Below, piece by piece: positions 1 through 11,077 of a stretch of 64,000 nt of DNA. Each line of letters starts with the position of its first letter. Within the stretch, counting starts at the first letter, position 1. The stretch is from positions 36,110 to 100,109 of the forward strand of contig JNEN01001248.1 in assembly GCA_000697355.1 (NCBI GenBank), given 5' to 3'. Both the position numbers and the translations under genes were made by a program. A model generated the notes under the pieces. The model saw nothing but the letters and a program-made list of their open reading frames with translations. It did not search any database and was not told the origin of the DNA. The DNA is from Syncephalastrum monosporum B8922 (taxonomy: Eukaryota > Mucoromycota > Mucoromycetes > Mucorales > Syncephalastraceae).

Positions 1-1766
1 ACCCGACCGCAAGCAGAATAGCTTTTGCTGAGCACCCAAGGAACGAGAACCATTTGAAACCCTTGCATACTCCTGCTTTTGGAAGAATCCGAATGATTAA
101 CAAACTAACGAAAGACCACGGGTCTACTTCCAATCTATGGTACGCACAAGTTGGTCACGAGCTAGCATCCGCTATCAGAAAGACTTTGCCGATGTCAGTT
201 TTGGGGCGGCCGCAGTCACCTGCATGTGTGAGAATAATGGAATATAGGAATAATGGTATTGGAAGAAGAAGCTTTCGGTTGGGATATTCCTTTTATTCTT
301 CTGTCTTTTTAGCCAATAAAGTGCATGCAGACTCGGATGTATTCGTAATACTCCAAATCGTGATTTGGAATAGGTGAACGATTCAAATATGCATGTGCTT
401 CCATAAAAGTAGCCGCACATGGTCAAATTTGTAAGGTGTAGAAGTAAAAGGAGAGAGAAACGCGATACGATCTTCGGTATCCGCCACGATGGTAGAAAAA
501 AAAACATGGGACAGGCGGATCGAAAACCGCGACTGCGGCCGGGCGGGGGTTGGTGCGTCGTGCGGAAATCGCCCAGAGGACCGGGGCATACACATACACC
601 GCACGCTTTACTGTCGGACAACTCAGTACATAGCATTGAGAACGGCCCCGGTACGGTGGAACAGTCTCAATACAAGAGGAAAAAGCGTGACACAGTTGGC
701 ACCTACCGTCCCGGGAGAAGCTTTTCCAGTCGTAACACATGAGGCAACACAACGTCCATGAGTCTTTTTTGAGCTGCCATGCAGCTGGTTCCCGTTCTCT
801 ACCCAATTATCATGTAGAACGAGACACGCATAGTACCACATTCCTCTATGGCAATCAATAATATGATCCCAGAAAAGAATGCGTACAGTATACATAGATC
901 GTTCTAGATGGCTAATACGACTTTTATGATATCTCAAAAAATAAGTCAGGATGCGCATCTTATGCACGCTATATCACACTGCATGGATCGCAGGCGGACC
1001 CACGAAGGAACTATGGAAATCAAATGGTAAAAGGTAAAACGCGCGCGGAGTTCCTGGTGAATGAGCACCTCCTTCATGTCTAACTGACCTGCGTCGACGC
1101 ACGAGGCGCGTGGGATCCCTTCTTCAGGAGCGTAATGGAAAGGCGAGGAGCGGGGAAAATGACCAAATAACGAGCGCCATAGCAATAGACATGAGTGAGC
1201 GTCACCTTGTGAAAGAGAAGTTCAAGAGACCAAATAGGAATTCAGCAGACTATAGGGAGTGCCATTCAGAAGGTTCGTTGCCATCATACGAATCAAATGG
1301 GTAGGCAGGGAGGGTATCGAACGTATATTTCGAAGATCTGAAGATATATATGTGCCTTCAGATCTATAGGAATTGTTTCTTATTTAGGTAACCGAATAGG
1401 GTTTGTAATAGGAAGTTAAGAGAACTATCCTCAAGAGCTGAATGTTCTACGCCACAGGGACACCTTTCCTAATTCCTTTGTCAAAGGTGCTTCTTTTTTT
1501 ATTTCGCACATCGAAAAAATCGGGTTTCCAAATCGGGTAGTCGAAAAAGTCCTTGCGATCGGTGGTTTCGCGTGGAGAGTGAGATGCCGCCAGAAATATC
1601 TAATATGTGGAGCCGAAGCTGCGTTGACAGGAGAAAGCCCTTTTTCACCCATAGATCACTTTTATATACCTTCTTCTCTGTATCGTCTCTCCTTCTGTTG
1701 AATCTCTCCTTTCTCTCTTTACTTAAAACCAAACGAAAAAAATCAAAGAAAAACCAAATCGCTTAT
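1..1766. other. Gene-free left end and 5' flank of the RING/LON gene
   Basis: I see no supportable coding region here. Open frames at 175-806 overlap on both strands, are rich in arginine, cysteine and phenylalanine, and have no paired splice signals. The last ~100 bases before 1767 are pyrimidine- and A-rich, as expected of a fungal 5' leader. A gene truncated at the left edge cannot be excluded. Confidence 0.5.
1334..1365. repeat. Perfect 10-bp inverted repeat (hairpin)
   Basis: AGATCTGAAG at 1334-1343 is the exact reverse complement of CTTCAGATCT at 1356-1365, with a 12-nt AT-rich loop. It lies about 400 bp upstream of the RING/LON gene. It could be a hairpin or a paired binding site; no function can be assigned from sequence. 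Confidence 0.6.
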
Positions 1767-3299
1767 ATGTCGGTGCTACTTAAATCGCTCGACGCAATGC
1801 TGGCCTGTGCAGCCTGCGGCAACCCTCTCTATGCGCCTGTTACTTTATCGTGCGGCTACACTGTCTGTCAGCAGTGCGTTCCGCCGTTCTCTCCCCAGCT
1901 GGATAACCGCCCGCGCAGCACCTTTTTATGCCCAGTAGCACACTGCAGTTCACGATCGCATCTCTTTGGCCCTGATAAGGCTACCTTTATTGATAACAGC
2001 GTTCAAGAGCTATGTCAGCTGTTGCAAGATATCAATACCCGGCCTCGCAAAAAGACACGCAACAGCGCAGATGGCCGCTCTATCTCGCCTTCTCCCACAT
2101 TATCCTACGACGATCATATACTCGAATGCAGCAAGTGTGCTCAGATCATGGTGAAGCCCATGACGATGCATTGTGGCCACGCGTATTGCCGGCTGTGTGC
2201 TCTCAAGACGAAGATTGAATGCGAGGGGTGCGTGAAATGCCCGCGGCCGCTGCCACGCTACAATTATCTGCAGGATCAGGCGGCGGTCAATTGCTTGCTC
2301 GAGCGCGCTATCGCCCTGTATCAGCAAGACAGAGGCTCCCAAGATACCAACCCTAGCCCCAGCATCAGCATTAGCAGCAGTTCTTCCGCACTCGTCCCGC
2401 CGTCCGCGTATGCTCAGCAGCAGCAGCAGCTCCTCTTTAGCAAACCGATTTTTGTGACCGGCGTTGTGATCCTGCCGCGGCAGCACGTTCGTCTGCCCGT
2501 AATGGCGTTGAATCATCTGCGCATGCTGAGAAACGCTGTTTATGCGGACAGCCAGTACCATGGCCTGTGCATCGCCGCGGTGCATCGGGGTCGCCCGAGT
2601 CTATCCCAATACGGCACCATTGTGGAGATCGTCTCGGTCGAGCAGTACAGCAACAGTTCACTTATTCTTGATGTCGTTGGCCGCGAGCGGTTCAGGGTAC
2701 AAGGCGAATACGACGAGGCGACCGATCCAGTCGAGGCTCGACGGCAACAGCAGCAGTTGCGACCAGCGGGCGCACGCGACATTGCTATGCTTTTGACGGA
2801 CATTGAAATTGTTCCTGAATACCCAAGTGCGCCGCAGACGGCTGCTGGGTCGTTCCCGTCCGTTTTGGGGTCGGCAGAGATGTCAGCCGAAACAGAAAGT
2901 CACGGGAGTAGCGTGTTCTCTATGTCGGAGAAGGTGCACGCGTATATCATGCAACTTGCGCGCACACCACCTCTCAGAATGAATGCGACAGGCGTTTCGG
3001 CGACGTTATCCCTCTCGACGAGCACCGAGGGCCTGATGGGCCCCCTGTGGTTCGAAACCATGCAGGGCATCCACGGTCGCCTGCCCCCAGCCTCCCAGCC
3101 TGCGGGCGTGTGTTGGTGGGCCGCGGGGGTCCTGCCTGTGAGCGGTGCCGAGCGCTACGCTCTGCTGCGCACACTTCATTTGTCCGACCGTCTGGCACTC
3201 GTCTGGTCTTGGATCAAGCAGCTCGATACCCAGTGGAAACGGTGCCGGCAGACAGCCATCACCAGCGTCAACCAGGTCTTTCAGCAGCAGCAAAACTAA
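1767..3299 (+). CDS. RING-finger / Lon N-terminal domain protein (LONRF-like ubiquitin ligase)
   Basis: Single exon, 510 aa. The frame is open further upstream (from 1572), but I start at the ATG at 1767 because conserved sequence begins right after it and the upstream translation looks like leader DNA. A first RING-like motif lies at about residues 13-60 (CAACG, CGYTVC, FLCPVAHC) and a second at about 122-165 (CSKC, MHCGHAYC, CVKCPRP). A Lon substrate-binding (LAN) domain begins near residue 235 with PIFVTGVVILPRQ and continues through GTIVEIVSVEQYS. RING-RING-LON is the LONRF architecture, in which the RINGs recruit E2 enzymes and the LON part is thought to bind substrate. The first RING has Tyr where the zinc-binding His normally sits. 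A Ser-rich, poly-Gln linker separates the RINGs from LON. The family call is firm; the substrate is unknown. Confidence 0.88.
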   Translation: MSVLLKSLDAMLACAACGNPLYAPVTLSCGYTVCQQCVPPFSPQLDNRPRSTFLCPVAHCSSRSHLFGPDKATFIDNSVQELCQLLQDINTRPRKKTRNSADGRSISPSPTLSYDDHILECSKCAQIMVKPMTMHCGHAYCRLCALKTKIECEGCVKCPRPLPRYNYLQDQAAVNCLLERAIALYQQDRGSQDTNPSPSISISSSSSALVPPSAYAQQQQQLLFSKPIFVTGVVILPRQHVRLPVMALNHLRMLRNAVYADSQYHGLCIAAVHRGRPSLSQYGTIVEIVSVEQYSNSSLILDVVGRERFRVQGEYDEATDPVEARRQQQQLRPAGARDIAMLLTDIEIVPEYPSAPQTAAGSFPSVLGSAEMSAETESHGSSVFSMSEKVHAYIMQLARTPPLRMNATGVSATLSLSTSTEGLMGPLWFETMQGIHGRLPPASQPAGVCWWAAGVLPVSGAERYALLRTLHLSDRLALVWSWIKQLDTQWKRCRQTAITSVNQVFQQQQN

Positions 3300-4720
3300 G
3301 CCCTTCCTTTGAACCCTTTTTTCTCCCATCCATTTTACTTTGTCACCCACTGTCGCTCCCTCTCTTCTCCCGTTTGCGCATTCCCTGGTTTCATTTGATA
3401 TCGTCTTGGCTTGACTTTTTATACCTCCACTCGTTCTCTCCTCCTCCTTCCCGCTCGTCTTCGTGTTTTTACCGCACTCTCTCATTTTAGTATTGCCTAC
3501 GAAACAGCCCTTTACCCCGTTTATCCACTCTGCTCGCATACCCTCTCCAGCTCTTTTCCACCTTTGTATGACTTCCACATATACTTCCACGTCCACACAG
3601 CGTGAATCCTACCTACCTATGACTGCTTTCTTGCACCTCATTCTATCCATGTAAAATATGCCTTTTACTTTTATCTCTTTCCATTACTTAGTATATACTA
3701 CTGTAGCCACCTCAAATCTTCCTTATGCACATATAGAAAGCTTACGCTTATGAATGTCTTCAATCTTTTCTTTATTTGACTGTCACATCTTTGTGGTACT
3801 ATGCCACGCTTGGTTGCATCTGGAGCGGACACAAAATGCCGTATTGGCTACCTTGTCGGGTGTGCTACGATGGGACAAGTCGCGGCATCTTTTTTCTATT
3901 TTTCTTTTCCCTTGGGCCGTCCCAAATATTTCGCATATCAACCAAGAGAAAAGCACTGCTGTAATCACTCATCCGTGGTGTGATATGCATGAGTGGATTA
4001 CACAGATGCAAGAAGACGAAGGAAAAGCTGTGTCTCGATGCATCTTATCAAGCTTTCTTTCTAAAAGATTGTGATAGCGCAGAAAATAAAAGACCAGCTG
4101 TCAGAAAGGGGGGTCAGGCGTCTGCAAAGCCAAAAAAAGTGCTCTCTCTTTCTCTCTCTCTTTCATCGGCGCGTCATTCTCCTCCCTTATTTGGTGTGGA
4201 CCGCGATCGACCGAGGCCGCTATACTTGAAGTGTGCATGTGTGCCACGATCGTGTATCCTCATGGAATCTTCTTTTCTTTTCTTTTTCTTTTGTTCGTTC
4301 TTCAGTAAACGAGGAGCGTTGCTCATGTAGGAAGATGAGATAAGAAACATCGAGCATTGTTGCATAGACACAAAAAGCGAGGCTGTATATAAAGATAGAA
4401 GCAGTACAGTAAACATGTCTGGTTATTTAAGGGATAAGGGCGCATCCCCTGTCACGTCAGCCCTACAATACGTACACATGGATAAGGTGTATGTATATAT
4501 TGTAGCATACATACACTCATACACATAACGCATACACAACACACAACACATCCACAACATAAAAAACCCATTCCCATCAACTCCGAAGAGCTCTACGTAT
4601 TCAACTCATCCGCTTTTTTGGTGCCATCTCACCTCTTCCGCTTTTCTTCTTGCTTCTCCTTTCTATTTCTCTTTCTTTCTTTCTCCTTCACACTTTTCGT
4701 TTCTTTTTCGTTTTCCAACC
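3300..4720. other. Intergenic: 3' flank of LONRF-like gene and beta-tubulin promoter
   Basis: No gene seen. The stretch is pyrimidine-rich, with a TC-rich run near 4140-4165 and a CT/TTTC-rich tract at 4610-4715 directly before the tubulin ATG. Such tracts are common in strongly expressed fungal promoters. A GTCACGTCAG element lies near 4450. Small open frames here have no recognisable content. Confidence 0.55.
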
Positions 4721-6801
4721 ATGAGAGAAATCATTCACGTTCAAGCTGGTACGTATTCCTTCTTCCCGTTCGGATAAAGCGAGACGTGTTCTTTCGTCTT
4801 TTCCTCTTCGCTGCGTTGTTTTTACAAGAACGCGTTGCGAAAAAGGCTTTATTTTGCGGCCACATGTCGACCCGACCGGATTCCCTTCCGGACCATATTC
4901 AAACCCAGTTGACTGACACACGCCCTTTTTTTTTTCTCGGTTCCGAAATAGGTCAATGTGGCAATCAGGCATGTTACCTGCGCGGCACACCCTTTGTCAA
5001 TCCGGGTCAGAGTGGGAGAAAGAGAAAAAGACCGAGAAGAAGAAGAGGTGTTGGGTGTGCGTGGGCACGCGGTGGTGGGCTGCTTGTCATGTATGACGCG
5101 CTTTGGCGTGCGTTCGGTTTTGTGCATACACGCATGCGCGGAGTGTGTGTGGATGCATGACTCGACACACGTAGATACGCGTAGAAAAAAAGAGAAGAGA
5201 AGAGAGCAAGTGAGTGGAAACGGTGACTCTGATGGAGGAGCAGGAGCAGGAGAACTAGAGTTTCGAGGAGGCCGAGGAGGTGCTGGAGGGGAAATAACCT
5301 CAAGGAAAGCTGCAGGTTTCTGCTCGGGGACCCCTGGGATTTTTTTTTCTTTGCTCTTGTCAGGTTTTTGCTTACGCCTCATCGCATGAATGTATAGATT
5401 GGTCAGAAGTTCTGGGAGAACATCAGCCAGGAGCACGGCATTGACGGATCGGGTGCGTACGTCGGTGATAATGATCTTCAGCTAGAGCGCATCAATGTCT
5501 ATTACAACGAAGGATCCAAGGGCAAATACGTGCCGAGGTAAGGACAGAAAGCAGAAACAAGAAAAAAAAAAAATTCTTCATGCATGCGCATGCAGCTTGG
5601 TTTCGTGAAATTCATGCATGACTCTAGAGCCGTCCTCGTGGATCTGGAGCCTGCCACGATGGATGCGATCCGTGGCAGTACGTACGGCAAGCTCTTCCGG
5701 CCGGACAACTTTGTCTTCGGCCAGAGCGGCGCGGGCAATTCGTGGGCTAAAGGTTACTACACCGAAGGCGCCGAGCTGGTCGAGTCGGTGCTGGACATCA
5801 TCCGCAAGGAGGCTGAGCACACCGACTGTCTTCAGGGCTTCCAGCTCGCGCACTCGCTCGGTGGTGGTACGGGCTCGGGCATGGGCTCGCTTCTGCTTTC
5901 CAAGATCCGCGAGGAGTACCCCGACCGCATGCTGTGCACCTACTCGGTCGTGCCGTCGCCTAAGGTTTCAGATACCGTCGTCGAGCCCTACAACGCTGTG
6001 CTGTCGGTGCATCAGCTCGTCGAGAACTGCGATGCCACGTTCTGCATTGACAACGAGGCACTCTATGACATTTGCTTCCGCACCCTCAAGCTGTCCAACC
6101 CTGGCTACGGCGAGCTGAACCAGCTCGTGTCCGCTGTCATGTCGGGTGTTTCGACGAGCTTGCGCTTCCCCGGTCAGCTCAACTCGGACCTGCGCAAGTT
6201 GTTCGTCAACATGGTGCCCTTCCCGCGTCTCCACTTCTTCATGGTCGGCTTTGCGCCCCTGACTGCGTTCAACTCGCAGCAGTACCGCAACCTGAGCGTG
6301 CCTGAGCTGACGGCGCAAATGTTTGATGCGCGAAACATGATGGCCGCGTCGGACCCCCGCCACGGCCGGTACTTGACGGTGTCAACCTTGTTCCGCGGCA
6401 AGCTCTCGACCAAGGAAGTGGAGAACCAGATGCTGGCAGTGCAGCAAAAGAATTCGTCTTACTTTGTTGAGTGGATACCCAACAGCGTCAAGACGTCGCT
6501 ATGTGACATCCCGCCTGTTGGGCTCAAGATGGCCGGTACATTTATCGGCAACAGCACTGCGATCCAGGAGCTATTTAAGCGCGTCAACGAGCAGTTCACT
6601 GCCATGTTCCGGCGCAAAGCCTTCATCCACTGGTACACCGGCGAAGGCATGGACGAAATGGAGTTCACCGAAGCCGAATCCAACATGAACGATCTCGTGT
6701 CCGAGTACCAGCAGTACCAGGAAGCCACCGCGGACGAGGAGTTGATGGAGGATGATGAGGAATACCTCGAAGACGAGGAGGAGGAGGAGCCAGTAGAGTA
6801 A
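4721..6801 (+). CDS. tub2: Beta-tubulin
   Basis: Four exons, 452 aa: 4721-4748, 4952-4968, 5398-5537, 5628-6801. The protein starts [18 protein letters not shown], the canonical beta-tubulin N-terminus including the MREI autoregulatory tetrapeptide. The GTP-binding loop GGGTGSG is present, as are the conserved [17 protein letters not shown] core and an acidic EEEEEPVE tail. It polymerises with alpha-tubulin into microtubules. Introns 1 and 3 are normal GT-AG. Exon 2 is only 17 nt, and intron 2 (4969-5397) is 429 nt and begins gcatgt, so it appears to be a GC-AG intron. Phases agree with no residue lost between GNQ and IGQ. Upstream is a pyrimidine-rich promoter; the gene converges on the Bud22-like gene with 258 bp between stops. 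Identity is certain; the intron 2 donor is inferred from frame and homology. Confidence 0.97.
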
Positions 6802-7059
6802 GGCATCTTTTGTACGTATCCCCATCAGAAACCACACCCATTCTATCACACCTGAATATCTCTTTTCTCTTCCTTTCATCTATTCCCCCCTTCCCTATGC
6901 AAGCCTTTTGGATAAATTTGCGGTCAGGCTTCTTTCTCTCCGTTTGCTCTGTCTGGTTGCTTGCTAATATGTGTAGTTTATGTATTACTTTTTGAGTATG
7001 AGGAATGCGAAAGAAAAGCAGAAAACGAAGATTTGCGATGGGAATATCCGAGGTTGAGG

Positions 7060-8383
7060 TTAATCAAAGACGATCTTGTTGTTGGCAGTGGTTTGGCCAC
7101 TCAATGCCTTGCTCATCATTTCCTGCTCTTTGCGCTTGGCAGCCCAGGACGGATGTGACTCAGCCGTTTCCTTGGTTTCACCACCAAACACAACCTTATT
7201 GCCGGATGGGGCGTCGCCACTCAGGGCCTTGCTCATCGCCTCTTGCTGCTTACGCTTGGCGGCCCAGGACGGGTGGGCGTCTTCTCCTAAAGGCTGCTTT
7301 TGCTGCGGTGGTTTCTTGCCAAAGTATTTGGATTCCTCCGCCCGCTTTTCACGTTCCTTCTTGAGATGGTTGGCCTCTTCACCATACAGCTCCTCAGCCT
7401 TCTTGCGTCGGGCGGCCTGGCCCGGGCGGTTCTTCTTCACTTCACCTTTGTAATAGGCATCAAAGTTGGGGTCGACCCAATCCGCAGAGTCCTTCTTGGG
7501 AGCTATCTTCTTGCGGGATCTGCTATCCTGGTTTAGCGAGCCAACAAACATGGACGCTGCGACGTCAAAGCGTTCCCCGTTATTATCCGTGCGACGTTGT
7601 TTCGCAGGCTGCTCCTCGCCGCCGTCTTTTTGCTCGGCTTCGTCGTCGGTGGTGGCGCGTTTCTTGGATGCAGTATCGACAGGGCTCTTGACGACGGATT
7701 CGAGTTTGTTGAGGCAGACCACGATCTCATCACGGACTTTCTTTTGGTTCAGCACGCGCGACTGCAGACTGTCGAGCGTCTTCTTGTCGAGGTCATTCTG
7801 TGGTTCAATCTCGTCGCCCTGGTTAAGCGTATCCACACGCTTGAGCGTCGGGTGCTTGCTTATTTTACGTCGCAGTGTTTTTTCCACCAGTTTCTCGAGA
7901 TCCAGTTCCTACATTGTCATAGCCTTGAGTATATCTTGGGTTTTCTGTATATGTCTAGCTTCAATACCTCGAGGTACTGCACTTGCTTCTCAATCCGTTC
8001 GACATCCTCTGCGCCGTACTTTTTACCCTTGTCGTCTTTGCTTTCAACCTCTCTATGGCACTTCAGTTAGGATCCGACATAAGAAGCATTACGTTCCTTT
8101 CTCCCATTTTTTTCTTACCCTTTTGCTTGTTTAAGTTTTCGACGTTCCTTGCGTATTTCGGTCGTCCGGCTGGCTTTGCACAGCTGAGTGAGCCGCTTCT
8201 TTTCATGGAACTAGTAATCGTGGTGAGACTTGTATTCAGCACGGTGGTGGATCTACCTACACGCAGTGTCTCGAGTTTCTTGAGCTTCTTCTTGGACAAT
8301 ATCAAGCGCTTCTCGCCGTTCTGCTCCTTTTCGGGCTGATCTTGGTTCTCTGTAGCATTGTCATTGGGCTGGACATCCGTCAT
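7060..8383 (-). CDS. Bud22/SRFBP1-like ribosome biogenesis protein
   Basis: Four exons on the minus strand: 8383-8261, 8210-8119, 8052-7968, 7908-7060, 382 aa. The N-terminus is lysine-rich and helical (KLETLRFHEKKRLTQL, then a basic coiled segment). The middle is acidic and basic, with KKRATTDDEAEQKDGGEE. The C-terminus carries two HPSWAAKRK motifs and ends NKIVFD. This terminal HPSW...KIVF signature is characteristic of the BUD22 domain of yeast Bud22 and human SRFBP1. Bud22 works in the nucleolus on 18S rRNA maturation and the small subunit. The second HPSWAAKRK copy looks like a local tandem duplication. Splice joins follow consensus signals and keep frame. The next gene on the same strand (GGA) ends 302 bp upstream. 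Confidence 0.85.
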
Positions 8384-8685
8384 CGGTTCGTCTGCAAGGG
8401 CCTATGAAGCGATTAAGTTTCATGGAGCATGCTGTGTCTCGAGATCGTTACCATCGGTATATGTGTTATATTTTTTTTTCTCTTTCTGAAAAAGCAAGAA
8501 AAAATATGGGCAGACCTGCAACTCTTTTGGACTACCGACAATGGTGAAAAATGGACGCCTTCTTTGGTGAATCTACTTTCTTGATGTTCACACCAAATCG
8601 GCTCTAGTCGACATGGAATAATAGTATTAAGTTTTAAGGCATGGGTCGCACTCCAATAGGTGCGTAGAAAAAAATAGGTTCTTAT

Positions 8686-9153
8686 TTATGCGCTATAGTC
8701 ACCGACAAGCTCCATATCTACACCAAATTGTTGGTAGGTCACCTTATATCTCAACCGCAGCGGTTCCTGTATTTCTACGTGAGCCCATATGAAAGCTATT
8801 TCCATTTCTCAACCCTACCTTGTTTGGATTCAATACGTTAACGCTCTGCGTCACCGACCGTTCTGATTTGGGCGGGACAACCTCAGAAGATTGCGGTTCC
8901 ATTTTCAGTTGCATTGACTATATGAATGTGTGAGCCAAGAACGAGCAGCTCATTGCCGATTGGGTTTACCTTGGGAGCTGCCAGTCGCAGGCAGAGGTGC
9001 TCCATCGGCGCTGTACTCTTATTGGAGAAGTATCCCTTGAGACGATACATGGTATCGTTCTGGCTCACTTCGAACATGATTTCGAGACCGTTCTTATTCA
9101 CCAGGTGAACTAGACAAACCCAGTAAGGCTGTGTATCCTTTTTGTTGAATTTT

Positions 9154-9198
<45 letters not shown>

Positions 9199-11077
9199 CA
9201 ACTTACTCGGAGGATGGGCTGTTTGATGGCCATTGCTACCTGCAGGTATATCGTGAGAGTATTGGCTCGCATGACCAGACGCTACGGGTGTGCCCATAGA
9301 GGAAGATGAGAGCGTGGGCGAGACGGCGGGTGGAGGTGCAATGGCGGGTCGTCCCAGAAAAGCCAGCGGATCTTCTTCCTGTTGCACGGGTGGCTGCTGG
9401 TGCTGCTGGTGCTGCTGCGGAGGCGGTGAGACATTCATCAAGGATCCAAGGTTGAAGCCCGCGTTGGCGGTGGTCGCAGGCGAGCTGACTGACGCGGATT
9501 GGCCGAATAACTCGCTTAGATCATCCATAACATTGCCCGATTTCTGCTGCGTTTGCTGTGGTGAAGAAAACGACTCGGATGGGCCGTCGTCGAGATCAAT
9601 CAAGCTGATAGCTTGCTGGGGTTCAGGTGTTTCTTCGGTCTGCTTCGGTGGTTTACCGCTGATCTCGTACTGTGTGTCAAAGATGCCCTTTTGTATGTCA
9701 GCAAACTTGGCCATCGCATTGTTGATCATGTCGTTCAGCGTCAGCAGATTCTCTAGATTTCTTTTTGGTTAGCAAGATAACGCAACGTGTAGCGTCCCTC
9801 GTTCTCACCAATCTTTTCATTGTCTTCTTCCTCCGTTATTAACTTCTGGATTTTAGGCTGTGCGTTCTGACTGGCGTTTTTTAGCTCCATCAGCGTTTCG
9901 TTGCGGGTGACCTGCTCGCCCTGCTTGACGTTTTCTAACATTTCGTACAGCAAAATGACCTTTTCTTGGATTTTATGCAGCTCTTCCTCGAATTTCTGCT
10001 TATAGTTGGGTCGTTGTCGCTGGTCCTATTCGGTGGTGAGGGGCGGGATCACATATATAAGAGAAACTTACGAATCCGGACATAATCTTCATAAGGTGGT
10101 TCGCCTCGACCAAATCTTGTGGTCGGCCACGACGAATGAGCTCTTGTAATTTCTGCAGGTTCGGGCTTAGCAACATACGCACTTTGTCAATCAGCATAAA
10201 CGACTTACAGCGGACTGTGCGACGCGGTCCTCCTCTTCTAATTCCTCCGCCGATTTCAGAGACTGGGGGTGTGTGCATGAGTAGATGTTCTAAGCAGGGA
10301 GAGTGTATCTGTTACCTGGGAAGGTGCCAGGGCAGCGACAGAAGCGTCTCGTAGTTCCGGGAATCGGTAACCTAGCACATGGGTCAATAAACGGACGTGA
10401 AATTCTGCGGCATGAGCGGACCTTTGAAACGTAATAGACGGTACATATCCTTGATATGAATAAGGTCATCCTTGTGGCGAGACATGTCTGTTAAGGCCAC
10501 CTTCCATTCTTTGATCATGTAAAGGACACGTTGGATGACCGGATTGGGGAAAGGCTGATCATTGCACGAGTTGAGTTGAGACAGGGCTCAGTAAAAATTC
10601 CTAATAAGACTTACTGCAGGACGTTCGGGAAACTTGCGCACGAGCTCGTTTAAGAACTCCTTCGTAGCAATCTGGAGTTGGAAAGGATACCCGCAGTTCT
10701 TGACACAGTTATCCAGCAGCTGAGACGTAGCAGACGAGAGGTTATACAGGGAGATAGAAACGGGGCTACTGTTTTTCGCTTACTGTCAGTGCCAGCATAG
10801 CCTGGTTCAAATTTTTGCTGTTGACAAGACGAACAATTGCCATGGCTGCTTCACGAGGACTACAGAACAATGAGCAAGCGAAGTAGGTGCCAGAATTGAC
10901 TTACGCATTGCCTTGCTTCTTGTTAATCATCTCGCAAATCTCGAGGTTGAGGGCCAGGTCCGGCTCGTACCGGGATGGGCTGCAGGCACCCTCTGTTTCA
11001 TGGGGTCGGTTAGAGCGCATACAATCTACAAAGAGCGGTCAATGCATACCAATAAAGTCCTGAAGAGGTGCCGACAT
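8686..11077 (-). CDS. GGA-type Arf-binding clathrin adaptor (VHS-GAT-GAE)
   Basis: Thirteen exons, 567 aa: 11077-11050, 10992-10905, 10859-10784, 10719-10615, 10554-10422, 10371-10316, 10262-10209, 10152-10072, 10025-9809, 9752-9207, 9109-8970, 8917-8819, 8766-8686. The VHS domain opens MSAPLQDFIE and continues through LTLLDNCVKNCGYPFQ. The GAT region includes EANHLMKIMSGF and helical MLENVKQGEQVTRNETL. A Pro/Gln/Ser hinge with an acidic LIDLDDG clathrin-box-like motif follows, then a GAE ear (NKNGLEIMFEVSQNDT, ending NPNKEPLRLRYKVTY). GGAs bind Arf-GTP at the trans-Golgi and package cargo into clathrin carriers. The GAT hydrophobic core and the GAE beta-sandwich both assemble only if the small introns are removed as listed. 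The intron at 9208-9110 on the plus scale... i.e. 9110-9206 contains a run of 40 T. Confidence 0.92.
9156..9195. repeat. 40-bp homopolymer T tract inside a GGA intron
   Basis: An uninterrupted run of about 40 T lies within the intron before the GAE-encoding exon (A in the transcript). It is a mononucleotide microsatellite, prone to slippage and to sequencing error, and its true length may differ. Confidence 0.9.

Noticed and set aside
175..806. Overlapping ORFs on both strands at the left edge
   Set aside because: Composition is unlike protein and frames are mutually exclusive; no motif or splice evidence.
4849..5436. Minus-strand 195-codon ORF across the long tubulin intron
   Set aside because: Low-complexity Pro/Ser/Lys composition produced by purine-rich intron DNA; no splice or start context.
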